Of a stretch of 64,000 nt of DNA, positions 31,829 through 41,243 are shown piece by piece. Under the pieces are notes generated by a model that saw nothing but the letters and a program-made list of their open reading frames with translations, did no database searches and was not told the DNA's origin. The first letter of the stretch is position 1, and each line of letters opens with the position of its first letter. The stretch is from contig NZ_CP160205.1 in the NCBI RefSeq assembly GCF_041080815.1, forward strand, positions 2,542,001 through 2,606,000, in the 5' to 3' direction. The DNA comes from Mucilaginibacter yixingensis (GTDB lineage Bacteria > Bacteroidota > Bacteroidia > Sphingobacteriales > Sphingobacteriaceae). The translations under genes were made by a program, and so were the position numbers.

Positions 31829-33346
31829 TTATTTAACCAAGCTTTTTGATTCCAAATTTTCTAAAACATTCAGGGCGCCACCTTTCTCAATGGCATCCAG
31901 TTGAGCGGTAACAGCATCAGCAAAACCGTTCAGGGCGGTCAGATCGGCATCCCACAATGCTTTATCCTGTAAAACGGTTTCAACCACCTGGCGAGTATCG
32001 CCTTTTGTCCACGCGTTGTAAAAATACTCGGCCTGGCTATCGGTCACTACATATTCAACACCGTCAACATTACCTACAAATTTACCATCCTCAGTTTTAG
32101 TAACCTTCATAAAACGAATAAAGGCTGCAAAACCAAAGGCAATCAGTTGAGGAACGCTGTCAGCTTGTTTGTAGTGGTTTAACAGCAAAGGTAACACACG
32201 CATCTTTATTTTAGAAGAGTACTGTGCCGATATGCTGATCCACATGTGTTCGATGTTCGGGTTACGGAAACGATCAAGTACTTTGTAAGTAAACTCATCA
32301 GTTTCGGCAGTGGTTACACCGTATGGAATTGCCGGAGCAATCTCACCGCGCATAATCTGGGTGATGAAGCTGGTGAAAGCGTCGCTATCCATTGCCAGTT
32401 TTACCGTTTTAAAGCCAGAAAGGAAAGCTACACCACAGCTAAGTGTGTGGGTTGCGTTCAGCAAACGCAGTTTCAGCTCACGGAATTTTTCGATATCCGG
32501 AGTAACAACCACACCTTTATCAGCCTGACCAAATGATAACACAGAAGCTACCTTCTCATCACCTTCAATAGCCCACAAGCTGTAAGGCTCAGAAATAATG
32601 CGCAGGCCATCTTTGTAACCACACTCAGTTTCCATTGCCTGGTACTGATCTGCACTCGGTTTACCCGGTACAATACGATCTACCAATGAGCTGCAGAAGC
32701 TGTTAGCGTTAGTTAACCATTCAATAAACTCAGGCTCCAGTTGATTGAAATTTGCCAGATCAACACAGATCTGTTTTAATTTCTTGCCGTTATCTACAAT
32801 CAGTTCGGTTGGTACAATTACCAGGCCGCTATCTGCATTGCCGTTGAAAGCTTTGTAACGGGTATATAATACAGCCAGCAATTTGCCTGGGAATGATGCA
32901 GGCGGCTGCTGGTTGATATCTTCTTCTACCAGTTGGATACCAACTTCGGTAGTGTTAGAGATCACTACTTTCAGATCTTCACTTTTAGCCAGATCAAGGA
33001 TAGACTGCCAGTTTTTTGCAGCAGAAACCACACGACTGATAGATGAACATACAATCTGCTCATCAACCGCCTGGCCGTCTTCAATCCCTTTAATATATAA
33101 GGTATAAAGACCATCCTGTGTATCAAAATCATCAGCACTACCCGTATCTGTCGACTTAACTACCACTACCCTGCCGTTAAAAACGCCCTGGCGGTTAGCT
33201 TTGTCAATATAATAATCAGGCAGGCCGCGCAACAACACACCGGTACCAAACTGCAATACCTTTTCAGGTAAAGTCAACAACTGCTCATCTGGCACCACAG
33301 TACCCGGCGAATTGATTTTGTTTAAGTTATTTTTAGATAGGATCAT
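31829..33346 (-). CDS. uxaB: Tagaturonate reductase (altronate oxidoreductase)
   Basis: 505 residues of the polyol/mannitol dehydrogenase family. The N-terminal Rossmann region has EKVLQFGTGVLLRGLPDYYIDKAN, and later KLRLLNATHTLSCGVAFLSG carries the catalytic-site N-x-x-H pattern. NTTEVGIQL and SFCSSLVDRIVPGKP are typical of UxaB. It reduces tagaturonate to altronate with NADH. It lies 3 bp ahead of uxaA and 21 bp after a pectinesterase gene. The uronate isomerase UxaC that would supply tagaturonate is not in the window. Confidence 0.94.
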   Translation of the reverse strand: MILSKNNLNKINSPGTVVPDEQLLTLPEKVLQFGTGVLLRGLPDYYIDKANRQGVFNGRVVVVKSTDTGSADDFDTQDGLYTLYIKGIEDGQAVDEQIVCSSISRVVSAAKNWQSILDLAKSEDLKVVISNTTEVGIQLVEEDINQQPPASFPGKLLAVLYTRYKAFNGNADSGLVIVPTELIVDNGKKLKQICVDLANFNQLEPEFIEWLTNANSFCSSLVDRIVPGKPSADQYQAMETECGYKDGLRIISEPYSLWAIEGDEKVASVLSFGQADKGVVVTPDIEKFRELKLRLLNATHTLSCGVAFLSGFKTVKLAMDSDAFTSFITQIMRGEIAPAIPYGVTTAETDEFTYKVLDRFRNPNIEHMWISISAQYSSKIKMRVLPLLLNHYKQADSVPQLIAFGFAAFIRFMKVTKTEDGKFVGNVDGVEYVVTDSQAEYFYNAWTKGDTRQVVETVLQDKALWDADLTALNGFADAVTAQLDAIEKGGALNVLENLESKSLVK

Positions 33347-33367
33347 AAACTATATAAGATACTGATT

Positions 33368-34393
33368 TTATTTTGCTGAAGGATTCCACTTTCCGTCCAT
33401 GGCCCATTCGGCTGTAATCTGCTTAGCCTGTGGAGCGCCTGATGCTTCATTCAAATTGTTTTTCAACCAGGCAAAATCGCCGCCATCATGGTGGCAATTG
33501 TAATAATAGGTACGCTGACCATATTTTGCCCCGGGTCCGCTTGGCGCTTTGTAAATAGCCGCGTCGGCCATGTTTTTTGCAAAGTTACAATTGATTAGGT
33601 AAAATTGAGAATCTACATGGTATCGGCCCAATTTAAAACCATCATCGCCCACAAAAGTACAATTAACCAGCACGCTTTTTTGCGACTGGTTACCGGCGCC
33701 GTTATGCCAGATACCGGCATTCATGCTATGGCATACAAACTTGCAGCCTTCAGCGTAAGCCCATCCTTTAGGGCAATACATATCTACCGCGCCTTCCATC
33801 ACACAGTTCTTAAAGTAGAACATGCCATTGTCGCCATTCCACGGACTAACCGTATCATTACCGCGGCCCAAAATCTGGCAATCAATCACTTTCAATCGCG
33901 TAGCGCCGTCAAACGAGCGCAACGTCATCTGGTGGCCAATTGGGTGTACCACGTGCTGGCTTGTTTGTCCGTTTGTGGTGCAGTTAAAAGTGGTATCGGT
34001 TTTATGGTCAAACCCGTAACTGTTGATGATGGTCAGGTTTCTTAAAGTAATATCGCTGCCACGCAGGTTAATGGTCGCTACACCCCAATCGTCATTATTA
34101 CCAGTTTCCCAATGAAAGATATCGCGGGCAATGGCCTGGGTGATTACTGTATTCTTTGCATCCTCTCCCTTTAAAATAACGTGGCTCTGCGTAACGAAAA
34201 CCTTCTCATGATAGACACCTTTTTTAATCAGGATGGTTCTGTCCGTCTTTGATGAATCGGGCAGACTTTTAAGCGCCTCGGTAATGGTTTTAAAATTACC
34301 CTTACCAGATTGATCAACCACAATTGTTTGTGCAGTAGCGCATTGCAGTGCAACTACAAACAATGTCAATACGATTGCGACTAGCTTTTTCAT
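33368..34393 (-). CDS. Divergent pectinesterase (CE8-like)
   Basis: 341 residues with a signal peptide ending CATAQ. It has a right-handed beta-helix of the CE8 type, beginning TIVVDQSGKGNFKTITEAL and KGVYHEK. The catalytic motifs are non-standard: GNDTV (D180) in place of QDTL, VDMYCPKG (D204) in place of DFIFG, and KLGRYH (R257) in place of LGRPW. The key acidic and arginine residues are kept, but the surrounding cysteine- and tryptophan-rich context differs from the canonical enzyme at 38381-39397. It may act on another methyl or acetyl ester of pectin. Exported; the gene is 1 bp from the GH105-type gene. Confidence 0.83.
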   Translation of the reverse strand: MKKLVAIVLTLFVVALQCATAQTIVVDQSGKGNFKTITEALKSLPDSSKTDRTILIKKGVYHEKVFVTQSHVILKGEDAKNTVITQAIARDIFHWETGNNDDWGVATINLRGSDITLRNLTIINSYGFDHKTDTTFNCTTNGQTSQHVVHPIGHQMTLRSFDGATRLKVIDCQILGRGNDTVSPWNGDNGMFYFKNCVMEGAVDMYCPKGWAYAEGCKFVCHSMNAGIWHNGAGNQSQKSVLVNCTFVGDDGFKLGRYHVDSQFYLINCNFAKNMADAAIYKAPSGPGAKYGQRTYYYNCHHDGGDFAWLKNNLNEASGAPQAKQITAEWAMDGKWNPSAK

Positions 34394-34394
34394 A

Positions 34395-36302
34395 TTATTT
34401 GGCTGCTGGTAATTGTTTAGTAACCCATTTCACCAAATCTTCTGCGGCTTTGTAGTTATCATAATCAGCAGGCAGTTTACGGCCGTCTGTATACTCATTG
34501 TAGAACCAAGGATCGCCCACGGCAAACACAGTGCCTTTACCATATTTTGCTACCGCGATGATCACATCGCCTTTGTCGGTCAATTCAGACTGTGCAGGTG
34601 CAACCACTTTGAAAGTGCTGATTTCTTTGATGTAAACCTTTTTAGCGGTTTTGAAGATAGCGTTACCAGCCGGGATGTTAATTGCGCCGGTTTCAAAATG
34701 CGGCGTTACCACGTGGTTACGGCTATCCAGGTTAAAGGTCATACCAAATTTGCCCATCAGCTTATTGAGGTGTGCAAACTCAGCATTACCAGTATCGTTA
34801 TTGAATACCAATAAAGTACCGCCCGCCTTAACCCACTCGCTGATTGCTTTAACGTGGTTTTCCTCAATGTATTTAACTTTTGGATTTTCTTTAGGGATAT
34901 CCGGATCTGCAATTACATAAACAGATGCATTTTTCAGATTAGCAGCAGTCGGCTCTGTGTATAAAGTGCTGGTTTTGAAACCGTAGTTATGGAAGATGTG
35001 CGCAAAGGTTGAGAAGCCGTTGTTATCCTCTTCCTCCCATTTGTAGTGGAAAGAAACGTTTTTACCGGTCAGCTTATCGGTCATGTGCTCATCGTTAAAA
35101 TAACTGTCAAGCACTACATTTTTACCTTTGGCTGCGCCGATGTTTGCCAGACGCTCCATCTCTACCGCTGCCAAAATAAATGAACCAACACCTTTCTGAT
35201 CATTGGTTACAACTTTCTCACTCAGGTAGTATTTGTAGCTACCATCACGATATGGGTTACCACCCAAGCCACCAACACTTACCGTACCGGTCAGGTTAAC
35301 CTGTCCATCGGCATCAGTTTTAATAAACTCTTTGGTAATACCGTTAAAACCTTTTTCGGCAACAGCTTTATAGCTTGCAGGCAGGTAGCCTTCGCGCACA
35401 CCTTTGGCCAGTGCATAAACAAACATACAAGAGGCTGACGACTCGTGGTAGTTGCCTTCCTGACCGGCTTTATCCATTACTTGCCACCAGGTGCCTGATT
35501 TTGGATCCTGATATTTGGTTACGGCAGCAGCAAAACGATTTAAAATTGCTATTAGCTCTGCACGTTTTGGATGATCTTTAGGGAAATCGTCCAACGCATC
35601 AACTAATGCTATGCCGTACCAGCCCATAGCTCTACCCCAGAAATTTGGCGACAAACCAGTTTTAGGGTCGGCCCATTTTTGCTTGCGGCTCTCATCCCAA
35701 CCGTGATAAATCAGGCCGGTTTTAGGGTCGCGTGCTTTGGCTTCCATCAGGATAAACTGCTTTGCAATATCATCAAAGTCAGCCGTTTCATCCATGGCAG
35801 ATGCATAGCGCGAGTAGAAGGTATCGCCCATATAAAGGCCATCCAGCCACATTTGGTCTGGATAAGTTTTTTTATGCCAGAAACCACCCGACGCTGTGCG
35901 TGGTTGCTCTTTCACCTGCTGACGCAGCAGATTTGCTGCTTTATAATACTTCTCGCCACCCAGCACTTTATACATCAGCAATACGCTTCGGCCAGGTAAC
36001 AGGTTATCCAGGGTATAAACATCGGCTTTGTAGCCTGAACCAATGGTACCATCGGCAGCTACAAATTTATCTACGCTGTGTTGAATGTAACGGAAGTATT
36101 CGCCATCGCCGGTGTTGCGCCATACGCTTTCCATACCGTTTAGAACAACAGCACGCTCATAGGTCCAGCGCATGTTAGATGCGGTGTCTGGCCAAATTTT
36201 CATGGCAGTGGCAGCCATACGCTGCGACCAGGGTTTCTCCTGTGCCGATGCTGTGCCGATAACGGCCAACGCGAAAAGGCTTGACAGTAATGTCTTTCTC
36301 AT
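34395..36302 (-). CDS. GH105-type unsaturated rhamnogalacturonyl hydrolase with C-terminal DUF4350-like domain
   Basis: 635 residues with a signal peptide (MRKTLLSSLFALAVIGTASA). Residues about 25-385 form the (alpha/alpha)6 barrel of families GH88/GH105: MRWTYERAVVLNGMESVW, MWLDGLYMGDTFYSRYA, RAMGWYGIALVDALDDFP and ESSASCMFVYALAKG. The C-terminal 230 residues (KNVVLDSYFNDEH, YVIADPDIPKENP, AISEWVKAGGTLLVFNND) look like a DUF4350/glutaminase-like fold. The enzyme removes unsaturated galacturonate from rhamnogalacturonan lyase products. It heads the operon to uxaA, with a putative LacI-type operator 125 bp upstream. Confidence 0.9.
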   Translation of the reverse strand: MRKTLLSSLFALAVIGTASAQEKPWSQRMAATAMKIWPDTASNMRWTYERAVVLNGMESVWRNTGDGEYFRYIQHSVDKFVAADGTIGSGYKADVYTLDNLLPGRSVLLMYKVLGGEKYYKAANLLRQQVKEQPRTASGGFWHKKTYPDQMWLDGLYMGDTFYSRYASAMDETADFDDIAKQFILMEAKARDPKTGLIYHGWDESRKQKWADPKTGLSPNFWGRAMGWYGIALVDALDDFPKDHPKRAELIAILNRFAAAVTKYQDPKSGTWWQVMDKAGQEGNYHESSASCMFVYALAKGVREGYLPASYKAVAEKGFNGITKEFIKTDADGQVNLTGTVSVGGLGGNPYRDGSYKYYLSEKVVTNDQKGVGSFILAAVEMERLANIGAAKGKNVVLDSYFNDEHMTDKLTGKNVSFHYKWEEEDNNGFSTFAHIFHNYGFKTSTLYTEPTAANLKNASVYVIADPDIPKENPKVKYIEENHVKAISEWVKAGGTLLVFNNDTGNAEFAHLNKLMGKFGMTFNLDSRNHVVTPHFETGAINIPAGNAIFKTAKKVYIKEISTFKVVAPAQSELTDKGDVIIAVAKYGKGTVFAVGDPWFYNEYTDGRKLPADYDNYKAAEDLVKWVTKQLPAAK

Positions 36303-36426
36303 TTTTGCAGTTAATTTGCCGGGATTTGTTTTGTGCCCGGAACAGATTTTATTGATCGGTTAGTTAATTGCACCGCAATGTTAACAGATTTATGTTTCTA
36401 TGCAGTGATGATTGCTAATTAAAAAT

Positions 36427-36442
36427 GCGCAAACGTTCCCGG
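36427..36442. promoter_or_regulatory. Putative LacI-family operator before the GH105-uxaA operon
   Basis: The sequence gcgcaaacgttcccgg around 36428-36442 has the LacI-type layout of imperfect half-sites around a central CG (gcaaac/gttccc). Its right half matches the site near 42393-42407. It lies 125 bp upstream of the GH105-type start codon. Assignment to the neighbouring LacI regulator is inference. Confidence 0.4.
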
Positions 36443-36539
36443 TAAAATGCAGCTACAGGCGGGCCTACTTCAATACTTTCCATCAAAGTTAACCTGCCTG
36501 CAGCACAAACCGTCATCAACTATGCTGACAGTGGGGAAT

Positions 36540-38195
36540 TTATTGCGTTACCCTAAACCAGTCCACATCGGCATAACCCGAATCATTAGACTGTGTATCG
36601 CGGGTACAGAACAAGCCTACTTTGGCACCTATCCAACGGCCAACTTCAGACTGGAACTCGTCGCCCGCAGTTTTGAAGTCTTTACCGTCTAAGCTATAGC
36701 TAAACTGACATTTGGCACCTTTGCTCACCTTTACGCGCAGCCATACGGTTGGACTGCTTAGTTTGGTAATGGTTTGTTCGTTTTCGTCTTTGCCTTTGTC
36801 GGCCTCTTTACACAGGTCATACACCAGATAAATGCCGTCTTTCTTATTTTTAACAGCTACCGATGCATAGCTGAAGCCCATGATGGTTAAACCAGCTTTC
36901 TCATTCTCTAATTTTGGATTAGGTGTGAACGTCAGCTTGATAGTCACCGTAAATTCATCAGCCGGAAACTTTTGCAGCAACACGTTTGATGCAAACCACA
37001 GGTTCTTAGCATTCTCTGGTTTAGCCGAGTACAAACGCAATGAGCCTTTACCCGGATTCATAAAGTACCAGGCAGGCTCGGCATTGGCCATCCATTGCCA
37101 TTGCAGGCCCAGGGTGTTACCGTTAAACTCGTCGCTCTCTACCGGGGTTTGAATTGGGTAAACTTTGCCAACGTTCGGCTTTTTGTAGGTAAGTACGGGC
37201 TCGCCTTTGCCATCGCCGTCTTTATCAACGCCAATAACAGGCCAGCCGTTAACCCATTTCATTGGATTAAGATGTACCACACGACCGTATTGTTCTTTAT
37301 CCTGAAAATGCAGGAACCAGTCTTCGCCGGTCTGAGTGGTAACCCATGCCCCCTGGTGTGGGCCGTTAACTGATGATTTACCCTGATCCATCACCACCTT
37401 ACGCTCATACGGGCCATAGATATTTTTAGAACGCAGGGCCAGCTGCCAGCCAGTAGGTACACCACCGGCAGGTGCCAGAATGTAATAGTAACCGTTACGT
37501 TTATAAAGTTTCGGTCCTTCAACAGTTGGGTCAAGTTCGTGGCCGTCATAAACCATTACGCCTTCGTCTGTTACTTTGGTGCCCTCTTTATTCAGTTTGT
37601 TAATGGCAATAACGCTTTTGATACCTGCTCGACTACCGGCAAAACCATGCACCAGGTACATCTGGCCGTCATCATCAATCAGCGGACAAGGGTCAATAAT
37701 CCCTTTGCCCGGCATCACCATCTCTGGCTTGCTCCACGGACCAGCCGGATTTTTAGCTTTTACCAGGTAGATGCCATAATCAGGATCAGGATAATAGATA
37801 TAGAATTCGCCGCGATAAAACCTGATGGCCGGTGCCCAAACGCCATCACCATGACGAGGCACATTAAAATGATCAAACGGCGGCTGACGCAGCAAAGCGT
37901 GACCGATAATTTCCCAGTTAACCAAATCCTTTGAATGCAGGATAGGCAAGCCCGGGATATCCTCAAAACTTGATGATACCAGGTAAAAATCATCCCCTAC
38001 GCGGATAGCGTCGGGGTCAGAATAGTCGGCATTCAGTACCGGGTTTTTGTAAGTACCGTTACCCTGATCGGCCACCCAAACTTTTGATACATAGTTGCTC
38101 TGCGCAAAGGCCAAAGTGCTGCATGCAGCCAAGCCAAAAGCGCAGATCAGGCCTTTTATATACTTATTACTATTGGTAATATTGTTTCGTTTCAA
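36540..38195 (-). CDS. Glycoside hydrolase family 43 protein
   Basis: 551 residues; signal peptide (about 13-32, ending LAFAQ). The five-bladed GH43 propeller covers about 48-340: NPVLNADYSDPDAIRVGDDFY-type start with base D60, IDPCPLIDDDG with the pKa-modulating aspartate, and VEGPKLYKRNGYYY with the acid glutamate. A C-terminal concanavalin-like domain (about 360-550; LGLQWQWMANAEPAW, VGLFCTRD) is of the kind found in beta-xylosidase-like GH43 enzymes. It probably removes arabinose or xylose side chains from pectin. The start appears to be TTG at 38193-38195, since an in-frame stop precedes it and there is no ATG. Confidence 0.9.
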   Translation of the reverse strand: MKRNNITNSNKYIKGLICAFGLAACSTLAFAQSNYVSKVWVADQGNGTYKNPVLNADYSDPDAIRVGDDFYLVSSSFEDIPGLPILHSKDLVNWEIIGHALLRQPPFDHFNVPRHGDGVWAPAIRFYRGEFYIYYPDPDYGIYLVKAKNPAGPWSKPEMVMPGKGIIDPCPLIDDDGQMYLVHGFAGSRAGIKSVIAINKLNKEGTKVTDEGVMVYDGHELDPTVEGPKLYKRNGYYYILAPAGGVPTGWQLALRSKNIYGPYERKVVMDQGKSSVNGPHQGAWVTTQTGEDWFLHFQDKEQYGRVVHLNPMKWVNGWPVIGVDKDGDGKGEPVLTYKKPNVGKVYPIQTPVESDEFNGNTLGLQWQWMANAEPAWYFMNPGKGSLRLYSAKPENAKNLWFASNVLLQKFPADEFTVTIKLTFTPNPKLENEKAGLTIMGFSYASVAVKNKKDGIYLVYDLCKEADKGKDENEQTITKLSSPTVWLRVKVSKGAKCQFSYSLDGKDFKTAGDEFQSEVGRWIGAKVGLFCTRDTQSNDSGYADVDWFRVTQ

Positions 38196-38265
38196 TTTTA
38201 TAGTTGTTTATTATTCAAATAGTTATACTATTAAATTCACTCAATAATTCAAGTTGAAAAACATT

Positions 38266-38351
38266 TGTCATCCCGACGAAGGAGGGATCTTTTCGAAGCG
38301 ATCTATTGTGATGTATGATCGAAAAGATCCCTCCCGTTGGTCGGGATGACA
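38266..38351. repeat. Dispersed palindrome (GTCATCCCGA family)
   Basis: The arms 38266-38295 and 38320-38351 pair over about 30 bp (tgtcatcccgacg... and ...cgggatgaca; inner agggatcttttcg with cgaaaagatccct). It lies between the canonical pectinesterase gene and the GH43 gene. Confidence 0.8.
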
Positions 38352-38380
38352 GCAGGGCGAGATGATGCCCCGCAATGCTT

Positions 38381-39397
38381 TTAATTACTTTTTACCGCCT
38401 CCGGATCCCACTTATCCCAGCCGCTCAGTATATTTTTGATGGTATATTTTTTAGCTTCCTTATCGGTTAACTGGTGCGACCACGCCACACGGGCCTTAGC
38501 ATCAGCACCCGGACCGGTACATTTGTACTCGGCATAATAAGCAGTTTTTTCTTTGTCAGGGAACATAGCATCACCTTTCCAAGGGTTCCAGCCTTCAGGA
38601 ATAATAAAGCTGCCCATCTCTGTGCGCAGGTAAACCACGTTGGCATAAGACCGCCAAGGGCGCCCCAGATACTCTTTGGTTACCGATGGATCTGCAATTA
38701 GTTTACAATCCATCAGCACGTAACCAAACTCCTGCAAAGGTGTAGTTGCAGCAGCAGTGATGAACGAATTAGTCAATGCTTTAATAGTACAACGCTGGAA
38801 AACGCAGGTAGCCTCGCCGAAAATAAAATCGGTAGTTCCCTCAATGTAGCAATCCTGAAATAACTCGCGTGAATGAGCAGTTGCGGTGTACAAAGTATCC
38901 TGATTGCCCAGCAAACGACAGTTTCTTACAATACATCTATCGCCCTCAATATGCAAGGCCACAGCCTGGCCTACCCTGCCGGCTTTATTCTCGATAGTCA
39001 GGTTCTCCAGGATGATATCATCGCTTTGTACCTGAACGGTAAACGAGGTATAGGTAGACATTTTATCGCGACCGAACTGGTCTTTGCCGTTCGTAGCTGC
39101 TTTGCCTGAATAATCATCGTTAGTGATGATGGTATTCTCTTTATCCTCTCCTATTAATGAAATTTTGGTTTTCCAAGACGGAATCACCAGTTTTTCGTGA
39201 TATACACCTTTCTTAATAAAGATAGGCACACGGAATTGCCCCAGATCGCGCACATTGTTAATGGCTTCCTGGATAGTTTTAAAGTCGCCGCTGCCATCTT
39301 GCGCAACGGTAATTTTAGTGTAAACCTTACTGATAGGTTGCGCATGCAATAATGTGGCGGCCATTATTGACAAGGCAAAAAGAATTAGTTTTTTCAT
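38381..39397 (-). CDS. pemA: Pectinesterase (CE8)
   Basis: 338 residues with a signal peptide ending LLHAQ. All canonical CE8 motifs are present: KKGVYHEK, GQAVALHI at 143-150, NQDTLY with D167, TDFIFG with D190, and YLGRPWRSYANVVY. It removes methyl esters from homogalacturonan in the periplasm or outside the cell, releasing methanol and exposing pectate for GH28. It stands between GH28 and GH43 genes on the same strand, with repeat-filled gaps on both sides (about 140 and 185 bp). Confidence 0.94.
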   Translation of the reverse strand: MKKLILFALSIMAATLLHAQPISKVYTKITVAQDGSGDFKTIQEAINNVRDLGQFRVPIFIKKGVYHEKLVIPSWKTKISLIGEDKENTIITNDDYSGKAATNGKDQFGRDKMSTYTSFTVQVQSDDIILENLTIENKAGRVGQAVALHIEGDRCIVRNCRLLGNQDTLYTATAHSRELFQDCYIEGTTDFIFGEATCVFQRCTIKALTNSFITAAATTPLQEFGYVLMDCKLIADPSVTKEYLGRPWRSYANVVYLRTEMGSFIIPEGWNPWKGDAMFPDKEKTAYYAEYKCTGPGADAKARVAWSHQLTDKEAKKYTIKNILSGWDKWDPEAVKSN

Positions 39398-39434
39398 AAT
39401 GGGTTAATTGGTTGTATTGATGTTGAGTCTTTTT

Positions 39435-39482
39435 GACCTCTCCCAAACCCTCTCCAAAGGAGAGGGCTTTTTAGGGAAGGTT
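39435..39482. repeat. CCTCTCC-family palindromic repeat
   Basis: The inner stem ccctctcc/ggagaggg (39448-39455 with 39459-39466) has outer arms cctctccc and gggaagg. It lies between the GH28 and canonical pectinesterase genes. Confidence 0.65.
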
Positions 39483-39536
39483 TATATTTTATAGCGTTAT
39501 CTCACTCACTGTTCACCACTCACAATTCACTGATTA

Positions 39537-41195
39537 TTATTTAATGCTAATCGCTTTGCTATTCGCACCGCCTTTAAAGCTTACTTTTTCTTTGGCTTTA
39601 GAAGCATCGGTGTTAGTTACATTGATCTGGCCAGAACGCTCCCCGTTTACCAGGAAAAGCTGATCGGCATTCTCAGTATATTTCATACCGTCAATGTTTA
39701 CGTTGCTGCTGTTATCAACTATTACTACAGGGCTGGTTTTGCATTCAAAACGTACGTTTTTCAGGAAGATGTTTTTGGCTTCAGAAATCTCAGCGCCTTT
39801 AGTGGTTTTCAGCGTTACGTTATCCAGGTGAATGTCTTTAATAGCCATTTCTGGTAAACCACGGATCAGCAGGCCATTAGAAGCGCCATCGCAGGTAATG
39901 TTGCTCACCCAGAAATCTCTGAACTGTGGAGTAGCCTCAGTAACGGGAATAGCTGAAACATTTGTTTTGCCGGCTGCGTCGCCATCTGCAAATGATTTAC
40001 CACCGTAATACATATCAAACAGGATAGCGCTACCCAGAATATCGCGCATGGCGATGTCTTTAATAAAGATCTTCTCTACCACACCACCACGGCCGCGGGT
40101 TGTTTTAAAACGCAGACCGATATCGGTACCGATGAAAGTACAGTTAGAAACGAAGATGTTGCGGGCACCGCCAGACATTTCGCTGCCAATAACAAAGCCA
40201 CCGTGCGCACGGTAAACCACATTGTTACGTACAATCATGTTCTCGGTAGGCTTGCCGCGTTTACGGCCTTCCTCATCACGACCAGATTTTACGCAGATAC
40301 CGTCATCACCGGCATCAAAAGTGCTGCCTTCAATCAATACGTTTTTGCATGATTCTACGTCAATCGCATCACCATTCTGTGCGTTCCATGGGTTACGCAC
40401 GCGCACGTTGCGCAGGGTAAGATCCTCGCACAACAGCGGGTGCAAACACCAGGCCGGTGAGTTTTGAACGGTTACGCCTTCCAGCAATACTTTTTTACAG
40501 TTGGTTAATACCACCATGTTAGGCCTGAAGAAATCTTTCATCGGCTCATAATCTTTAAGTGATTTACCAGGCTGTATATAGGTTGAGTTTGGTGTAGTAG
40601 CACCTTTTTGATAACTTTCTGAAGGCAGCCATGAACGACCGTCGTTGCTTACGATACCGCCTTTGGCAACAAGCGCCTTCCACTCGTTTTCTGTTAATCG
40701 GTCTTTACCAATTGCACGCCAAACCTCGCCGTGGCCGTCAATAATACCGGTACCGGTTACGGCAATGTTCACCTGGTTAGTAGCCGAAATTGGCGACTGG
40801 TTACGAGGTGAAGGGTGTCCTTCGTAGTTACCTTCTACCAAAGGGTATTGGCTTTTGTCACTGGTAAATGCCAGCATAGCTGCACGGTCAACATGCAGGT
40901 TTACGTTGCTTTTCAATACGATGGGGCCAGTTAACCAGTAGCCTTGCGGCACCAACACCACACCACCACCTTTGGCGCTACAAGCGTCAATAGCATTGTT
41001 AATAGCTTTGGTATTCAACGTAATACCGTCTGATTTTGCACCGAATTTTACAATGCTGATGGTATCTTTTTTAAATACCGGCTGCGCAATTTTTGGCAGG
41101 TTGGTCCAGCTGTATTGTTGCTGGGCGGTGGCGCACAAGCTCATGGCGCCAAATGCAATGGATAAAGCCGCTTTTGCGGTGGTCTTTAAGTTCAT
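39537..41195 (-). CDS. Polygalacturonase-type glycoside hydrolase (GH28)
   Basis: 552 residues, signal peptide (residues 1-24, ending LCATAQ). It has a right-handed beta-helix with the GH28 catalytic set: NGDAID near 275, GDDGI, AHGGFVIGSEMSGG and LRFKTTRGRGG, corresponding to the NTD, DD, GHG and RIK motifs. It is longer than classical endopolygalacturonases and resembles exo-acting or rhamnogalacturonan-directed enzymes of Bacteroidota. It hydrolyses pectic galacturonan. It lies 48 bp after the rhamnogalacturonan acetylesterase gene and is probably co-transcribed with it. Confidence 0.93.
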   Translation of the reverse strand: MNLKTTAKAALSIAFGAMSLCATAQQQYSWTNLPKIAQPVFKKDTISIVKFGAKSDGITLNTKAINNAIDACSAKGGGVVLVPQGYWLTGPIVLKSNVNLHVDRAAMLAFTSDKSQYPLVEGNYEGHPSPRNQSPISATNQVNIAVTGTGIIDGHGEVWRAIGKDRLTENEWKALVAKGGIVSNDGRSWLPSESYQKGATTPNSTYIQPGKSLKDYEPMKDFFRPNMVVLTNCKKVLLEGVTVQNSPAWCLHPLLCEDLTLRNVRVRNPWNAQNGDAIDVESCKNVLIEGSTFDAGDDGICVKSGRDEEGRKRGKPTENMIVRNNVVYRAHGGFVIGSEMSGGARNIFVSNCTFIGTDIGLRFKTTRGRGGVVEKIFIKDIAMRDILGSAILFDMYYGGKSFADGDAAGKTNVSAIPVTEATPQFRDFWVSNITCDGASNGLLIRGLPEMAIKDIHLDNVTLKTTKGAEISEAKNIFLKNVRFECKTSPVVIVDNSSNVNIDGMKYTENADQLFLVNGERSGQINVTNTDASKAKEKVSFKGGANSKAISIK

Positions 41196-41243
41196 GCTTC
41201 TCGGGACTGGGTTTTTAAGTATTTTGTTTAGTAGGTTTCGTTG

